A DNA stretch of 64,000 nucleotides from Dyadobacter sp. CY261 (GCF_021440085.1 NZ_JAKCPW010000003.1:124001-188000); one strand, 5' to 3'; counted from the first letter of the stretch, positions 34,205-43,304 are shown. Translations and numbers: made by a program. The notes: generated from the letters alone by a model not told the origin.

Positions 34205-35632
34205 TTATAACTTAGGGGCATCCGGCTTATTGGGTGCCTCCCCGCTCATTGCACCACGGGCTTTCAGCTTGCGGTAGTACACCCTATTATTGGCAGTAAT
34301 GTAAAGTGTATCCAGATCCTTTCCACCGAAAGCGATCCTCGAAACTGCGCCTGAAACAGGCAATATCGCATTCACGCGCCCGGTCTGATCGAGAATCTGT
34401 ACGCCCATATTCGTAGCCACGTAAATGCGTCCGTCGCGATCGCATACAATGCCTCCTGCTCCCGCACTTTCTTCGGTATCGGGCTCATGGAGCCATCCAA
34501 ATTTCTGCTTATGGGCAAGATTTCCATCCTGTTGGATCTGGGAAGAGTAAATCCAGTGCGAATTGGGCTCGCTGGTGTAAACCAATGTCTGATCTGGCGA
34601 GAGCGCTACGCCTGCACCTTTCAGGCTTTTTACAATACCGGCTTGTTTACCCGCTGGTTTTTGGTCAAATTGAAATTTCTCAGTCGCTTCCATCCATTCC
34701 TCGCCTGGGATCAGCAACGCCGATAAAAAGGCATTTTGGGACCGTCCTGCCTTCACTTTTTCGGGCCATCCTTTCCATAAATAACGCATCGCTTCAGGGA
34801 AAAGTGATGTCCCCTGCTTGCCGTTATGACCACCTTCGCCCCATTGATGCTTCACTTCATAACCCGCGAATGTCAGCGCTCGCAGCATGGTTTGGTTAGC
34901 CATCCACCAATCTCCGGCGTAAATGTTCAGGTCGTTGGCACCGTCCTGCATGTAAATGCGGATCGGCTTGGGCTCAACCTTTCTGACCAATGTGGGATAA
35001 CGTTCGGCCCCACGCAGGCCGACATACGTACCAATTGCGCTGAAAACTCGTGAGAATGCATCCGGCCGTTCCCATGCAGCAGTAAATGCACAGACGGCAC
35101 CACTACTTGAACCGCCAATAGCCCGGTCGTTGCCATTTTTGGAAAGACGGATCGGCCGACCGTCGCTCGTTTTCTGCTTTTCTACTTCCGGCAAGATTTC
35201 CTCGAGAATAAACCGGGCATAAGCATCGCCCAGGCCATCGTATTCGAAACTGCGGTTGAAACGGTCATTCGCGACGGTGGGATCAGCCGCCTTTACACGC
35301 CCGTGCATAACAAAGACGCCGATCGTTACCGGCATTTCCTTTTGATGGATCAGGTTATCAAAGACGGCCGGCGCTTTCCATTGGATACCGTCCTGGTTCA
35401 CATACACGCAAGCGGGGGTATCGGACCGATATTGTGCAGGCACATATACCCAGTATTCCCGCCACGTGCCCGGGAATATTTTGGATTGATCAAAAACAAA
35501 TTTCAGCACCTCACCTTTTGGCACGCCGGCATGCTCCTCCGAGGCCGGATCAACGGGATAGTTCTCATCGGGAGCCTGGGCAGTTGCGAGAAACGGCAGG
35601 AAAAAGCTTAACAGGATTAGTAGTCGTCTCAT
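34205..35632 (-). CDS. Secreted esterase fused to an SMP-30-like propeller
   Basis: The 475-residue protein has a signal peptide (LLILLSFFLPFLATAQ). Residues about 20-290 are an alpha/beta-hydrolase of the enterochelin-esterase type: GVFVMHGRV, nucleophile elbow GGSSSGAV (about residues 173-180), Asp in YMQDGANDL and His in WGEGGHNGKQG. Residues about 320-460 carry the SMP-30/gluconolactonase pattern (GVALSPDQTLVYTSEPNSHW, GIVCDRDGRIYVATNMGVQI). The fusion suggests action on an ester of a sugar or sugar acid in the periplasm or at the surface (inference). Confidence 0.82.
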   Translation of the reverse strand: MRRLLILLSFFLPFLATAQAPDENYPVDPASEEHAGVPKGEVLKFVFDQSKIFPGTWREYWVYVPAQYRSDTPACVYVNQDGIQWKAPAVFDNLIHQKEMPVTIGVFVMHGRVKAADPTVANDRFNRSFEYDGLGDAYARFILEEILPEVEKQKTSDGRPIRLSKNGNDRAIGGSSSGAVCAFTAAWERPDAFSRVFSAIGTYVGLRGAERYPTLVRKVEPKPIRIYMQDGANDLNIYAGDWWMANQTMLRALTFAGYEVKHQWGEGGHNGKQGTSLFPEAMRYLWKGWPEKVKAGRSQNAFLSALLIPGEEWMEATEKFQFDQKPAGKQAGIVKSLKGAGVALSPDQTLVYTSEPNSHWIYSSQIQQDGNLAHKQKFGWLHEPDTEESAGAGGIVCDRDGRIYVATNMGVQILDQTGRVNAILPVSGAVSRIAFGGKDLDTLYITANNRVYYRKLKARGAMSGEAPNKPDAPKL

Positions 35633-35661
35633 ATATGTGTGTAGTCTAATTTAAAAATCAC

Positions 35662-36858
35662 TTACAAATAGCTCAGCCACCACGTCCGCTTTCGTGCGCG
35701 GTAGGCTCCATACCATTTGCTAGGCCAATACATCGCTAAGACAATCAATATCCAGATGATGTAGGTTTGTCCCAACGAGTAACCAAAATCATCAGGCCGG
35801 AATTTGAAGAAAAGCTTGTCGTCCGTTGCCTGCTGCCAGGTATAACCGGAAAGGAATACCACCACCATCGTCGCAAGGTGAATGAGGTAAAAATGCGCCA
35901 CAAAAAAGAAGAAGGGTACCCGGCCAAAGATGGTACAGAAACGGCTGAATGCATTGTCTGTCCGCTCGGTAAGTGCCAGCAGAATGAGGATCGGGCCTTG
36001 CGTCATAAAAGTGAAGAACAGCGACGGCGGGTACTTGGTTACATTAAAGAAAGACATAAACGTTTTGATCCCCGTATCTTGCTGTGACCACGGGGCAGGA
36101 TCGCCATAGCCATTTATTAATCTTAAAACCACGAAAAGCGCGGCAAGTACGAAACCGATCAAAAGGAGCAGCTTCTTGCGTCGCGCAGGGTCACCATTAC
36201 GGTTGTACAGCATACCAAGCCCATAGCCCGACATCATGATGCCCGCCCAAGGAAAGATCACGTACAGAAATATGATTGCGCCGCCATCGGGCCGTGGCAG
36301 GAATGTGCCCCTGCCGGTGAAGAATATGCGTAACAGGATATCCGCCGGCGTGTTCTCTTCCAGCTTCACATAATCCAGCAAGTTATGCCCAAGCACCAGC
36401 ACCAGTCCAAGTAGCAAGACCGTTCTCGCCGAGGCAAAACGCACTGCGATACCCAGGACGATCATCGCACCACCCAGTGCCCAGAATACCGCGAAAAAGA
36501 GCGTTTTGTAAGTAATATCAAATGTAAATGCCAGCGTCATAAACACGATTTCTACCAAAATAAGCCAGAAACCGCGTTTAATAAGGAACATCGACTTCTC
36601 GGCTGCGGTTTTGTTCAACCCAGACAAATAGGCCGACAAACCAGAAAGCATCATGAAACTCGGTGCACAGTAATGCGTAATCCATCGGGTAAAAAACAAC
36701 GCGGGCGTGGTGGTGGCGAGGTCGGTGGGATCGCCTGTCGCACCCGCAATGTGGAAGAAATCCCTGACGTGGTCCAGGGCCATGACGATGATGATCAGGC
36801 CGCGCACAGTGTCGATCGATCGGATACGATTGCTAAGGGTACTGGTGGTGGAATACAT
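35662..36858 (-). CDS. DUF1624 / heparan-glucosaminide N-acetyltransferase-like membrane protein
   Basis: The 398-residue protein has about ten transmembrane helices and the opening RIRSIDTVRGLIIIVMALDH, where DxxRG and the His are conserved in the DUF1624/HGSNAT family. Members move acetyl groups across membranes onto sugars; those of bacteria are uncharacterised. FIFLYVIFPWAGIMMSGYGLG and the late HFYLIHL are also typical. It starts 29 bases from the esterase gene downstream, so both may share a transcript. Confidence 0.8.
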   Translation of the reverse strand: MYSTTSTLSNRIRSIDTVRGLIIIVMALDHVRDFFHIAGATGDPTDLATTTPALFFTRWITHYCAPSFMMLSGLSAYLSGLNKTAAEKSMFLIKRGFWLILVEIVFMTLAFTFDITYKTLFFAVFWALGGAMIVLGIAVRFASARTVLLLGLVLVLGHNLLDYVKLEENTPADILLRIFFTGRGTFLPRPDGGAIIFLYVIFPWAGIMMSGYGLGMLYNRNGDPARRKKLLLLIGFVLAALFVVLRLINGYGDPAPWSQQDTGIKTFMSFFNVTKYPPSLFFTFMTQGPILILLALTERTDNAFSRFCTIFGRVPFFFFVAHFYLIHLATMVVVFLSGYTWQQATDDKLFFKFRPDDFGYSLGQTYIIWILIVLAMYWPSKWYGAYRARKRTWWLSYL

Positions 36859-36943
36859 GACTAATAAGATGTTGGAACAACTGTCCTAAGAAGCCACATA
36901 AATTACTGATTTACTGTCAATATCTTTTAAAGCAATAGCAACA

Positions 36944-36989
36944 AAAATCCCGACATCCGGCCAGCCCTTGGGCAGACGAATGTCGGGAT
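36944..36989 (-). terminator. Rho-independent terminator of the ROK gene
   Basis: On the minus strand ATCCCGACAT and ATGTCGGGAT form a stem, with a second inner stem (GCCC/GGGC), followed by TTTTTG. It starts about 20 bases after the ROK stop codon. Confidence 0.75.
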
Positions 36990-37008
36990 GAACAACTCTG
37001 AATTTTGC

Positions 37009-37908
37009 TTACAGCAGCGCCGCGCCGAAAACACCGGCGCTATCGCCGAGCTTGGGCTTTACGATTGGCGTAGTAACAATGCCTTTATTGAAAATATACT
37101 TGCGGATGCGTTCATAACCGGCTGTGTAGAGCAGATCGATGTTACCCACACCGCCACCGATCACGATCAGGTTCGGGTCGATGACGTTGATCAGCGTCGA
37201 GATCGCGCGGCCATAGTATTCAAGTAACCGCTCGATGGTCGCTTTGGCATGCTCATCGTCGCCAGCGTGGTATCTTTCGAGCACGGTTTTCATCGATACT
37301 TTCTCACCGCTCAGCCTGGCATAATGGCGCTCCAATGCAGGGCCGGCAATAACCTGCTCCACACAGCCATCCTTGCCACAATAGCATGGATCGCCGCCTT
37401 CCTCGAGGATATTATGTCCCCATTCGCCGCCGATACCATGATGACCGCCAATGATTTTATTATTCACAACCAGTCCACCACCAACGCCGGTACCCATGAT
37501 CACCCCGAAAACGACTTCCGCTCCATGGTAATCTTTGCCCGCGCCCATCAGTGCTTCGGCCAATGCGAAGCAGTTGGCATCGTTGGCCAGCTCGCAGGGC
37601 ACGCCCAATATTCTTTCGAGGTCGGCCTTTAACGGCATGCCGTTCAGGCAAGTTGTGTTGGAATTTTTCATCAATTGCGAATCCGGTTCGAGCACGCCCG
37701 GTGTTGCGAATCCGATCTTACGAGGGCGCTCTCCAACCTGGTCTGCCACCATGTCGATCAGCTTTTTGATCTGCGACAAAATGTGATCATAGCCGTTCGC
37801 CGATTCTGTCGGCACGCGCATTCGTACTACCACTTCCAGATTCCTTTCGGGATCCAGCACTGCGCATTCTATTTTTGTACCTCCTAAGTCGATTCCCCAG
37901 AGTTTCAT
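37009..37908 (-). CDS. ROK-family sugar kinase
   Basis: The 299-residue protein is a ROK kinase: MKLWGIDLGGTKIECAVLD carries the phosphate motif, VIMGTGVGGGLVVNNK the second, and CYCGKDGCVEQVIAG the zinc-binding CxCGxxGC motif of active sugar kinases. It probably phosphorylates glucose, fructose or N-acetylglucosamine. The ATG complementary to 37906-37908 was chosen; the upstream in-frame start reads through repeat DNA (PWSIVHRPWS). It follows the sugar MFS gene on the same strand with a 163-base gap full of heptad repeats, suggesting uptake then phosphorylation. Confidence 0.9.
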   Translation of the reverse strand: MKLWGIDLGGTKIECAVLDPERNLEVVVRMRVPTESANGYDHILSQIKKLIDMVADQVGERPRKIGFATPGVLEPDSQLMKNSNTTCLNGMPLKADLERILGVPCELANDANCFALAEALMGAGKDYHGAEVVFGVIMGTGVGGGLVVNNKIIGGHHGIGGEWGHNILEEGGDPCYCGKDGCVEQVIAGPALERHYARLSGEKVSMKTVLERYHAGDDEHAKATIERLLEYYGRAISTLINVIDPNLIVIGGGVGNIDLLYTAGYERIRKYIFNKGIVTTPIVKPKLGDSAGVFGAALL

Positions 37909-37930
37909 TATTGCGTGTTTTGTTGTTAGT

Positions 37931-38070
37931 GACCATGGACGATGGACTATAGACCACGGCATTTTTGGGACAGCCGACGGCGGACCGCCGACTTATAGTT
38001 ATTAATTATCTTAACTCAAAAAATGCTTGACAAACCATAGTCCGCGGTCGGCGGTCCATGATCGGCCGTC
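37931..38070. repeat. Heptad-phased GACnnnn / nnnnGTC inverted element
   Basis: GAC occurs every 7 bases at 37931, 37938, 37945 and 37952, then again at 37969, 37976, 37983 and 37990. After a 47-base AT-rich centre the inverse trinucleotide GTC occurs every 7 bases at 38040, 38047, 38054, (ATC at 38061) and 38068. GGACCGCCGAC at 37982-37992 and GTCGGCGGTCC at 38047-38057 are exact inverses, so a long hairpin is possible. The element fills the gap between the MFS stop codon and the ROK start. Confidence 0.75.
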
Positions 38071-38071
38071 A

Positions 38072-39325
38072 TCAGTGTACCTTATAAAACTTATATCCGA
38101 ACAGGAAGATCACCGTGTAGCAAATGATCGGCAGGTAGTAGGCATGCGCCACGTTGGTTTCTGCCACCGCACCCATCAGGAACGGGAAGAATGCACCACC
38201 CGCTACGCCCATCGCGATGAACGAAGAGCCTTGTTGCGTGTGAGGCCCGAGGTTTTTCAAACCAAGACTAAAAATCGTTGGGAACATGATGCTGAAAAAG
38301 AAGTTGAGCATCATCAGCGCGATGAAAGAAGGCCATCCCCAGGCCTGTGCCACGATGAGGCACATCACGATATTGCTAAATGCAAAAACAGCCAGCAGTG
38401 AATGCGGCGCAATGAAACGCATCAGGAAAGTACCTACGAAACGTCCGGCTAGCATCAATGCCATAAAACCGATCATGTAATTGGCTGCCACCGCATCGGA
38501 GAAACCCATTTTTTCGTGCCCGTAATTAATAAAAAATGCCCATGTACCACCTTGCGCCGCCACATTGAACGTTTGCGCAAGTACCGCCCAGATAAAATGG
38601 CGATGCTGGAACAATGTCTTTCCGGGCTCCGAATCTACATTCACCGCGTCCGGATCGATCTCGGCCGCATGCGGGTCGATGAGCGTAGGTACCTTCACAA
38701 ATGAAAACGCCAGGGCGATCAATGCAATGACCGAACCGATGGCGATATAAAGATTCTTCACAGAAGTAAGATCAGTACTGCCCTCCACATGGTTGCGGAA
38801 CAGGAAATATCCGCCGATCGCTGGCCCAAGAATAGCACCCAGTGCATTGAATGCCTGCGCAAAGTTGATGCGCTGGTCGCTGGTACGCTGGTCCCCCAAT
38901 GACGCTACAAACGGGTGTGCTACCGTTTCAAGCGTGGCAAGACCACAGCCCAGGATAAAAAGCGCGACGCCGAAAAAAGGAAACGAAGCTGTGCTTGCCG
39001 CCGGAACAAACAAGAATGCACCGAGTGCAAAAAGTGACAAACCAAGCAACACGCCGCTTTTATAGCCAAAACGCTTCATGAACAACCCCGCAGGAATACC
39101 CATAATGAAGTACGCCCCAAAAATCGCAAACTGCACAAATGCGGACTGTGTCTTAGTCAGGCTCAGCACGTGCTGGAAGTGTTTATTAAGAACATCACCC
39201 ATCGTAATGGCAATCCCCCAGAACATAAAAAGGGACGTAACAAAGACGAGCGTGATAAGGTATTTTTTATCAGTAAACTTGGGCGGGGAGGTGTGGGCGG
39301 TGCCGGCAGACGGAAGGTTGCTCAT
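38072..39325 (-). CDS. Sugar:proton MFS symporter (FucP/GluP-like)
   Basis: The 417-residue protein is a 12-helix carrier of the fucose/glucose/galactose:H+ symporter (FHS) family: FMFWGIAITMGDVLNKHFQ in helix 1 is diagnostic, followed by GIPAGLFMKRFGYKSGVLLGL and LATLETVAHPFVASLGDQR. FucP carries L-fucose, relatives carry glucose, galactose or N-acetylglucosamine. The ROK kinase next to it, with no fucose gene adjacent, favours a hexose or amino sugar here. The fucose block is 23 kb away, so fucose uptake by this protein cannot be excluded. Confidence 0.9.
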   Translation of the reverse strand: MSNLPSAGTAHTSPPKFTDKKYLITLVFVTSLFMFWGIAITMGDVLNKHFQHVLSLTKTQSAFVQFAIFGAYFIMGIPAGLFMKRFGYKSGVLLGLSLFALGAFLFVPAASTASFPFFGVALFILGCGLATLETVAHPFVASLGDQRTSDQRINFAQAFNALGAILGPAIGGYFLFRNHVEGSTDLTSVKNLYIAIGSVIALIALAFSFVKVPTLIDPHAAEIDPDAVNVDSEPGKTLFQHRHFIWAVLAQTFNVAAQGGTWAFFINYGHEKMGFSDAVAANYMIGFMALMLAGRFVGTFLMRFIAPHSLLAVFAFSNIVMCLIVAQAWGWPSFIALMMLNFFFSIMFPTIFSLGLKNLGPHTQQGSSFIAMGVAGGAFFPFLMGAVAETNVAHAYYLPIICYTVIFLFGYKFYKVH

Positions 39326-39360
39326 TTAGCTGAATAGTAAAATTAAATATTAGGTTCGGT

Positions 39361-40608
39361 CTATTTTTGCAAATGTAAATCAGAGAAATTTAAAAACTGT
39401 ATCCAATCGAACATTTTAACGTCGTGCCCTCCCGGTCGGATATGAAAGCCAATTTGACCTGTCAAAGGCTGATTCAGTGCAGGAAACGGGCCTTCTGGCA
39501 AACCGTTCGTCCCTAAAAACCGGTACACTGTATCGGCAGCCTGCGCGGTTGCAAACTCACCCTGCGGATCCGAATTTTTATCGTCCTCGGCGGTAGCCAA
39601 ATATACCGGCCGCGGGGCGATCAGCGCCAGAACGAAATGCTGGTCAAATGGCAGATCAGTGTCTCTCCCCTTGTATTTACCAAAACTCCCGGCAAACCAA
39701 TGCGGAAACACGGTACAAAGCCGGTTGATATCCTCCCCCATACCACGCCGGAACTGCTTGGCGCCGCCTGCACCCGATTCATTGCTCAGTACGGCAGCAA
39801 ACCGCCTGTCTGTTGCGCCGGCCCAAAGAGCAGACTTGCCGAGCCTCGAAAATCCGAATACGGCCACGCGTTTGGCGTCGATATCCTTGTCGGTTTCCAG
39901 GTAATCCATGCCGCGGCTCAGTGCCCATGCCCAGGCTGCCACGGTCCCGAAATTATCCTCCCGCTGTTGCAATTCAGGATAAAGCGGATGGACGCCCGTT
40001 TGAAATGCCTGTGCCTTCCGGTCGGAGGCAACTTCCTCGCGGTAGAGCGTCACGAGCGCATACCCGCGTGCAAGGATGCTGTCTACGGCCCATTGCGAGG
40101 CATTTACGCCCCGGCAGGCTTCCGTAGCCTTGCCATCGGCTCCACACGGGAACATTTTGCTATTTTCTACCCAGGCGGTTGTCAGCTTAATGCCCGGATC
40201 TGCGTGAATAGCCTGGTTACCAATGAAGTTCAGCCCGATAATGGCCGGTACCGGATGCTTAGCATGGTTTGGGATGTAAATAAGCAGGTCGAACTGCGCT
40301 TCTTTTCCCTTCTCAGTAATATGGATAGTGACCTGCTTCCGCGTCGCTTTTCCAGCCAATGCATTTTTGTTCTGATCAAAAACTTCGAACCGTATGTTCT
40401 TCGGACGACCCGGTGCCATTCCGTACATTTCGCGCGTCATGATATCGAGGATCTCCCCGCGTCTTCGTTCCCAATCCTTTAACGTCTTCACCTTTTTCCC
40501 ATTGGTAAAAGTAAATGGATCGGGAAACGCCTGATTACCCTCCTGGCCATGCGTTATTTTTGCACAGGCCAAAAGCATCAGTAGTAAAAAGATAGAAGAC
40601 CACTTCAT
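39361..40608 (-). CDS. Secreted glucuronoyl esterase-like hydrolase (CE15-type)
   Basis: The 415-residue protein has a signal peptide (IFLLLMLLACAKITHGQ) and the fold of bacterial CE15 enzymes, which cut esters between glucuronoxylan and lignin. Motifs: TREMYGMAPGRP near the start, nucleophile FGFSRLGKSALWAG (GxSRxGK), SNESGAGGAK, and DQHFVLALIAPRPVYLAT before a late His in RPGGHDVKMFDW. Length fits CE15. It ends 35 bases before the sugar carrier gene and begins 29 bases after the next esterase gene, so a coordinated sugar-release unit is plausible. Confidence 0.8.
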   Translation of the reverse strand: MKWSSIFLLLMLLACAKITHGQEGNQAFPDPFTFTNGKKVKTLKDWERRRGEILDIMTREMYGMAPGRPKNIRFEVFDQNKNALAGKATRKQVTIHITEKGKEAQFDLLIYIPNHAKHPVPAIIGLNFIGNQAIHADPGIKLTTAWVENSKMFPCGADGKATEACRGVNASQWAVDSILARGYALVTLYREEVASDRKAQAFQTGVHPLYPELQQREDNFGTVAAWAWALSRGMDYLETDKDIDAKRVAVFGFSRLGKSALWAGATDRRFAAVLSNESGAGGAKQFRRGMGEDINRLCTVFPHWFAGSFGKYKGRDTDLPFDQHFVLALIAPRPVYLATAEDDKNSDPQGEFATAQAADTVYRFLGTNGLPEGPFPALNQPLTGQIGFHIRPGGHDVKMFDWIQFLNFSDLHLQK

Positions 40609-40637
40609 AATGAGCAGATAAAGAACGGATTACTGAT

Positions 40638-41456
40638 CTATTTTTTATTAAAATAACCACTCATAAACAACAACTGATGCTGCACTGCATTTTCCCAGTA
40701 AGGCCAGTTATGCGCGCCCGGACGGGAGATGTAATCGTGTGGGATTTTGCGGTATTCGAGCTGCTTATGCAGGTTTTCATTCACACCATAAAAGAAGTCT
40801 TCGGTACCGCAGTCAATGATCAGGGAAAGTGCGTTCGGAGTGAGCAAATGGAGCATATTAATTACCGTGTTCTTCTCCCATCTTTCAGGTTGTTCTGCGT
40901 AGGTTCCGAGGCGTTTGGCCATGTCCCAGTTGTTGGGGAAAGGGCGAATATCCACACCACCGCTCATACTGCCTGCCGTGCCATACACATCCTGATGTTT
41001 GAGCGCAAGGTACAACGCGCCGTGCCCACCCATGCTCAGCCCGGTAATGCCACGTCCCTTGCGGTCTTTAATTGTTTTGTAATTCTTATCGATGTAGGAA
41101 ACGAGTTCTTTGGAAATATAGGTCTCGAATTGCGATTGCGGATCTACCGGACTATCCCAGTACCAGCTGCTGAAACCGCCATCAGGGCACACAATGATGA
41201 TGTTGTGAAGATCCGCAGCCTTTTGAATGCCGGGGACGCGGCTTACCCAGTTGGAGTGGTTACCGCTATAACCATGAAGAAGGTAGACAACTGGGTATTC
41301 CTTCCCTGAGTCGTACCCATCCGGCCTCACAATCACCACTTTAAAATTCTTTTTCATAACAGCGCTATTCACCTCGACCGAGTCGACGCGTGCCGCGTGC
41401 GCTTGCAGGAGCGACATTAAACCAAATACAAAGAGCGAAAAGAATGCTTTTTTCAT
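40638..41456 (-). CDS. Secreted esterase, FrmB/Ag85-like fold
   Basis: The 272-residue protein has a signal peptide (AFFSLFVFGLMSLLQAHA) and the PF00756-type esterase fold: VVYLLHGYSGNHSNWVSRV, nucleophile GITGLSMGGHGALYLAL, Asp in LIIDCGTEDFFYG and His in RPGAHNWPYWENAV. Related domains act as feruloyl or acetyl esterases on plant cell-wall polysaccharides. It probably shares its transcript with the CE15-like gene (29-base gap). Acceptor not known. Confidence 0.83.
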   Translation of the reverse strand: MKKAFFSLFVFGLMSLLQAHAARVDSVEVNSAVMKKNFKVVIVRPDGYDSGKEYPVVYLLHGYSGNHSNWVSRVPGIQKAADLHNIIIVCPDGGFSSWYWDSPVDPQSQFETYISKELVSYIDKNYKTIKDRKGRGITGLSMGGHGALYLALKHQDVYGTAGSMSGGVDIRPFPNNWDMAKRLGTYAEQPERWEKNTVINMLHLLTPNALSLIIDCGTEDFFYGVNENLHKQLEYRKIPHDYISRPGAHNWPYWENAVQHQLLFMSGYFNKK

Positions 41457-41680
41457 TTTGAAAGGTTGAAAGGAAATTAAGATGATGACGACAATCTATG
41501 GCATGTGCCGTAAGCTTTTGAGAAAATTTTCTACAACTAAACCGTTGGTTAGCCGTGAATGCCGCAAATATTGTAGAAACCGGGGAAATATCCCGATTTA
41601 GCCTGCGGAATCCTATCTGGCATTTAATTTGATATAACTATCATAATTAAAAATTAACTCTAACTCAAAATATTACAACA

Positions 41681-41845
41681 ATGGGAAATCTCCTTTACAC
41701 GATTGCCATCATCCTGGTGATCCTATGGCTGATCGGCTACTTCGGTTTTGCAAGTTTTGGATTAGGCAATATCATTCATGTTTTGCTGGTAATCGCCGTC
41801 ATCGCGATCATCCTTCGTGTCATACGTGGGGACAGGGTGGTGTAG
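41681..41845 (+). CDS. lmo0937-family small membrane protein
   Basis: This 54-residue product has two hydrophobic helices: TIAIILVILWLIGYFGFAS near the start and IIHVLLVIAVIAIILRVIR, ending RGDRVV. Size and composition fit the lmo0937 family, widespread small membrane proteins linked in several bacteria to stress conditions. The stop codon lies 6 bases before the next gene, so the two form an operon. Confidence 0.85.
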   Translation: MGNLLYTIAIILVILWLIGYFGFASFGLGNIIHVLLVIAVIAIILRVIRGDRVV

Positions 41846-41851
41846 ACAGTC

Positions 41852-42403
41852 ATGGAAACGACAATCGAATACAACTATCCGTCGCTGGTCAATGCGGTAT
41901 TCTCTAACCGAATTGACGCCCAAAAGGCTTACGATGAGCTCATGTACCGCGGTTACAAGCCCGACGAGATCAACGTAATTGTTTCCGATGAAACACACCG
42001 GATCCACCATGAAGAAATCGAGACTTCAAATCCGGCCCATTCTACCATAGAGAATGCGGGTATAGGCTCGGTCGTCGGTGGTACTGCCGGGGCCATTGCG
42101 GGGGCGGTTATTGCGATCGGGACCACGATAGTGATACCAGGCCTGGGCATTGCCGTTGCGGGTCCGTTGCTCGCAGCACTTACGGGTGCAGGCGCTGGCG
42201 GACTTACCGGCGGGATTGTAGGTGCGCTGCATCACCGCGGTGTCCCCAAGGAACATGCCGATGTATTCGAGTCGAGCATCCGTGAAGGGGGCACGGTCAT
42301 TTCATTCACACCACGCACGGTAGAGGACAGGATGGAAATTATCGAAGCCTGGAACAGCTACGGCGCAAGACAACTCCACGGTAATGAAACTTACAAAGTC
42401 TGA
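41852..42403 (+). CDS. General-stress-type protein with glycine-rich membrane segment
   Basis: The 183-residue protein starts with an ACT-like segment typical of the YflT/general stress 17M domain (AVFSNRIDAQKAYDELMYRGYKPDEIN), then a long glycine- and alanine-rich stretch (about residues 68-130, GIGSVVGGTAGAIAGAVIAI and so on) with two membrane-inserting helices, and a soluble end (KEHADVFESSIREGGTVISF). Related proteins are often induced by stress; this one follows an lmo0937-family gene by 6 bases, supporting a stress role (inference). A terminator follows. Confidence 0.75.
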   Translation: METTIEYNYPSLVNAVFSNRIDAQKAYDELMYRGYKPDEINVIVSDETHRIHHEEIETSNPAHSTIENAGIGSVVGGTAGAIAGAVIAIGTTIVIPGLGIAVAGPLLAALTGAGAGGLTGGIVGALHHRGVPKEHADVFESSIREGGTVISFTPRTVEDRMEIIEAWNSYGARQLHGNETYKV

Positions 42404-42412
42404 AAAGACGCA

Positions 42413-42443
42413 AAAAAGAACCCGCTCAACGGCGGGTTCTTTG
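42413..42443 (+). terminator. Rho-independent terminator, probably bidirectional
   Basis: AAAGAACCCGC and GCGGGTTCTTT pair perfectly around a short loop. It lies between the convergent stress-protein and tesA genes and could stop both. Confidence 0.78.
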
Positions 42444-42444
42444 C

Positions 42445-43140
42445 TTATAGCAGGTCTTTTATCATGATCCAGACATTCTCGGCGAGAATCTTGTGCCCTT
42501 CGGCGGTCGGATGGATGCCGTCGGCCTGGTTCAGTTTTGATTCGCCCCCTACGCCTTCCAGCAAAAAGGGGATCAGCGTGATGTCGTTCTTTTTGGCCAG
42601 CTCGGCATACACTTCCTTGAATTCACCGGCGTATTTTTGGCCCATATTCGGCGGGATCTGCATACCTGCCAGCACCAGTTTAGTTTCGGGATATTTGGCT
42701 TTTACTTTGTCGAGAATAGCTTGCAGGTTCTTTTTCGTTTCGGAAACCGGGATACCGCGCAGGCCGTCGTTACCGCCGAGTTCGAGGACAAAAATATCTA
42801 ATGGTTGTTTCAACAGCCAGTCGATGCGGCTATTACCGCCCGATGTGGTTTCCCCACTCACACCCGCGTTAACGACTTTGTAATTTAATTTCAGCGAATC
42901 GATCCGCTTTTGGATGAGCCCGGCAAATGCCTGTGAGGGGTCGTCGAGGCCGTAGCCGGCAGTAAGGCTGTTCCCGAAGAACACCAGGACCTTCTTCCTG
43001 GCTTCGGGTGATTTGGTCGCGGCTTGGGTAGCATCGGCCTTTTGCCCTTCATCCTGCTTTTTCTCACCGCCGCAGGACATTAGCACCACCGTGAGGATCG
43101 CCAAGTTCAAAAATATTTTAGATGGATGCACAGCAATCAT
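42445..43140 (-). CDS. tesA: SGNH-type esterase/lysophospholipase, lipoprotein
   Basis: The 231-residue protein has a lipoprotein signal (LNLAILTVVLMSCGG, Cys acylated) and the SGNH fold of TesA: VLVFFGNSLTAGYGL (block I with Ser, here GNSL instead of GDSL), NAGVSGETTSGG, VLELGGNDGLRG with catalytic Asn, and DGIHPTAEGHKI with Asp and His. In E. coli TesA is a periplasmic thioesterase and lysophospholipase. The TTG start four codons earlier was not chosen. It is divergent from ybbA, the arrangement known from E. coli. Confidence 0.88.
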   Translation of the reverse strand: MIAVHPSKIFLNLAILTVVLMSCGGEKKQDEGQKADATQAATKSPEARKKVLVFFGNSLTAGYGLDDPSQAFAGLIQKRIDSLKLNYKVVNAGVSGETTSGGNSRIDWLLKQPLDIFVLELGGNDGLRGIPVSETKKNLQAILDKVKAKYPETKLVLAGMQIPPNMGQKYAGEFKEVYAELAKKNDITLIPFLLEGVGGESKLNQADGIHPTAEGHKILAENVWIMIKDLL

Positions 43141-43304
43141 ATTTAGTAGCAATGGGAATGGATTTATGGTTAAAAACGCCGTACCGGGCCATTCATTCTC
43201 TTTTAAAAACCGTTTAAACTATATTTATGAGAAACAATTGCCGAAAAGAGCCAAATTAGGTTTTCCGCGGTAATCAGCACCACGCAAACATAAAAGAAAA
43301 ACGA

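Noticed and set aside
37931..38070. Considered as a CRISPR array because of regular spacing
   Set aside because: Units are 7 bases with 3 fixed bases, there is no direct repeat of CRISPR length and no cas gene.
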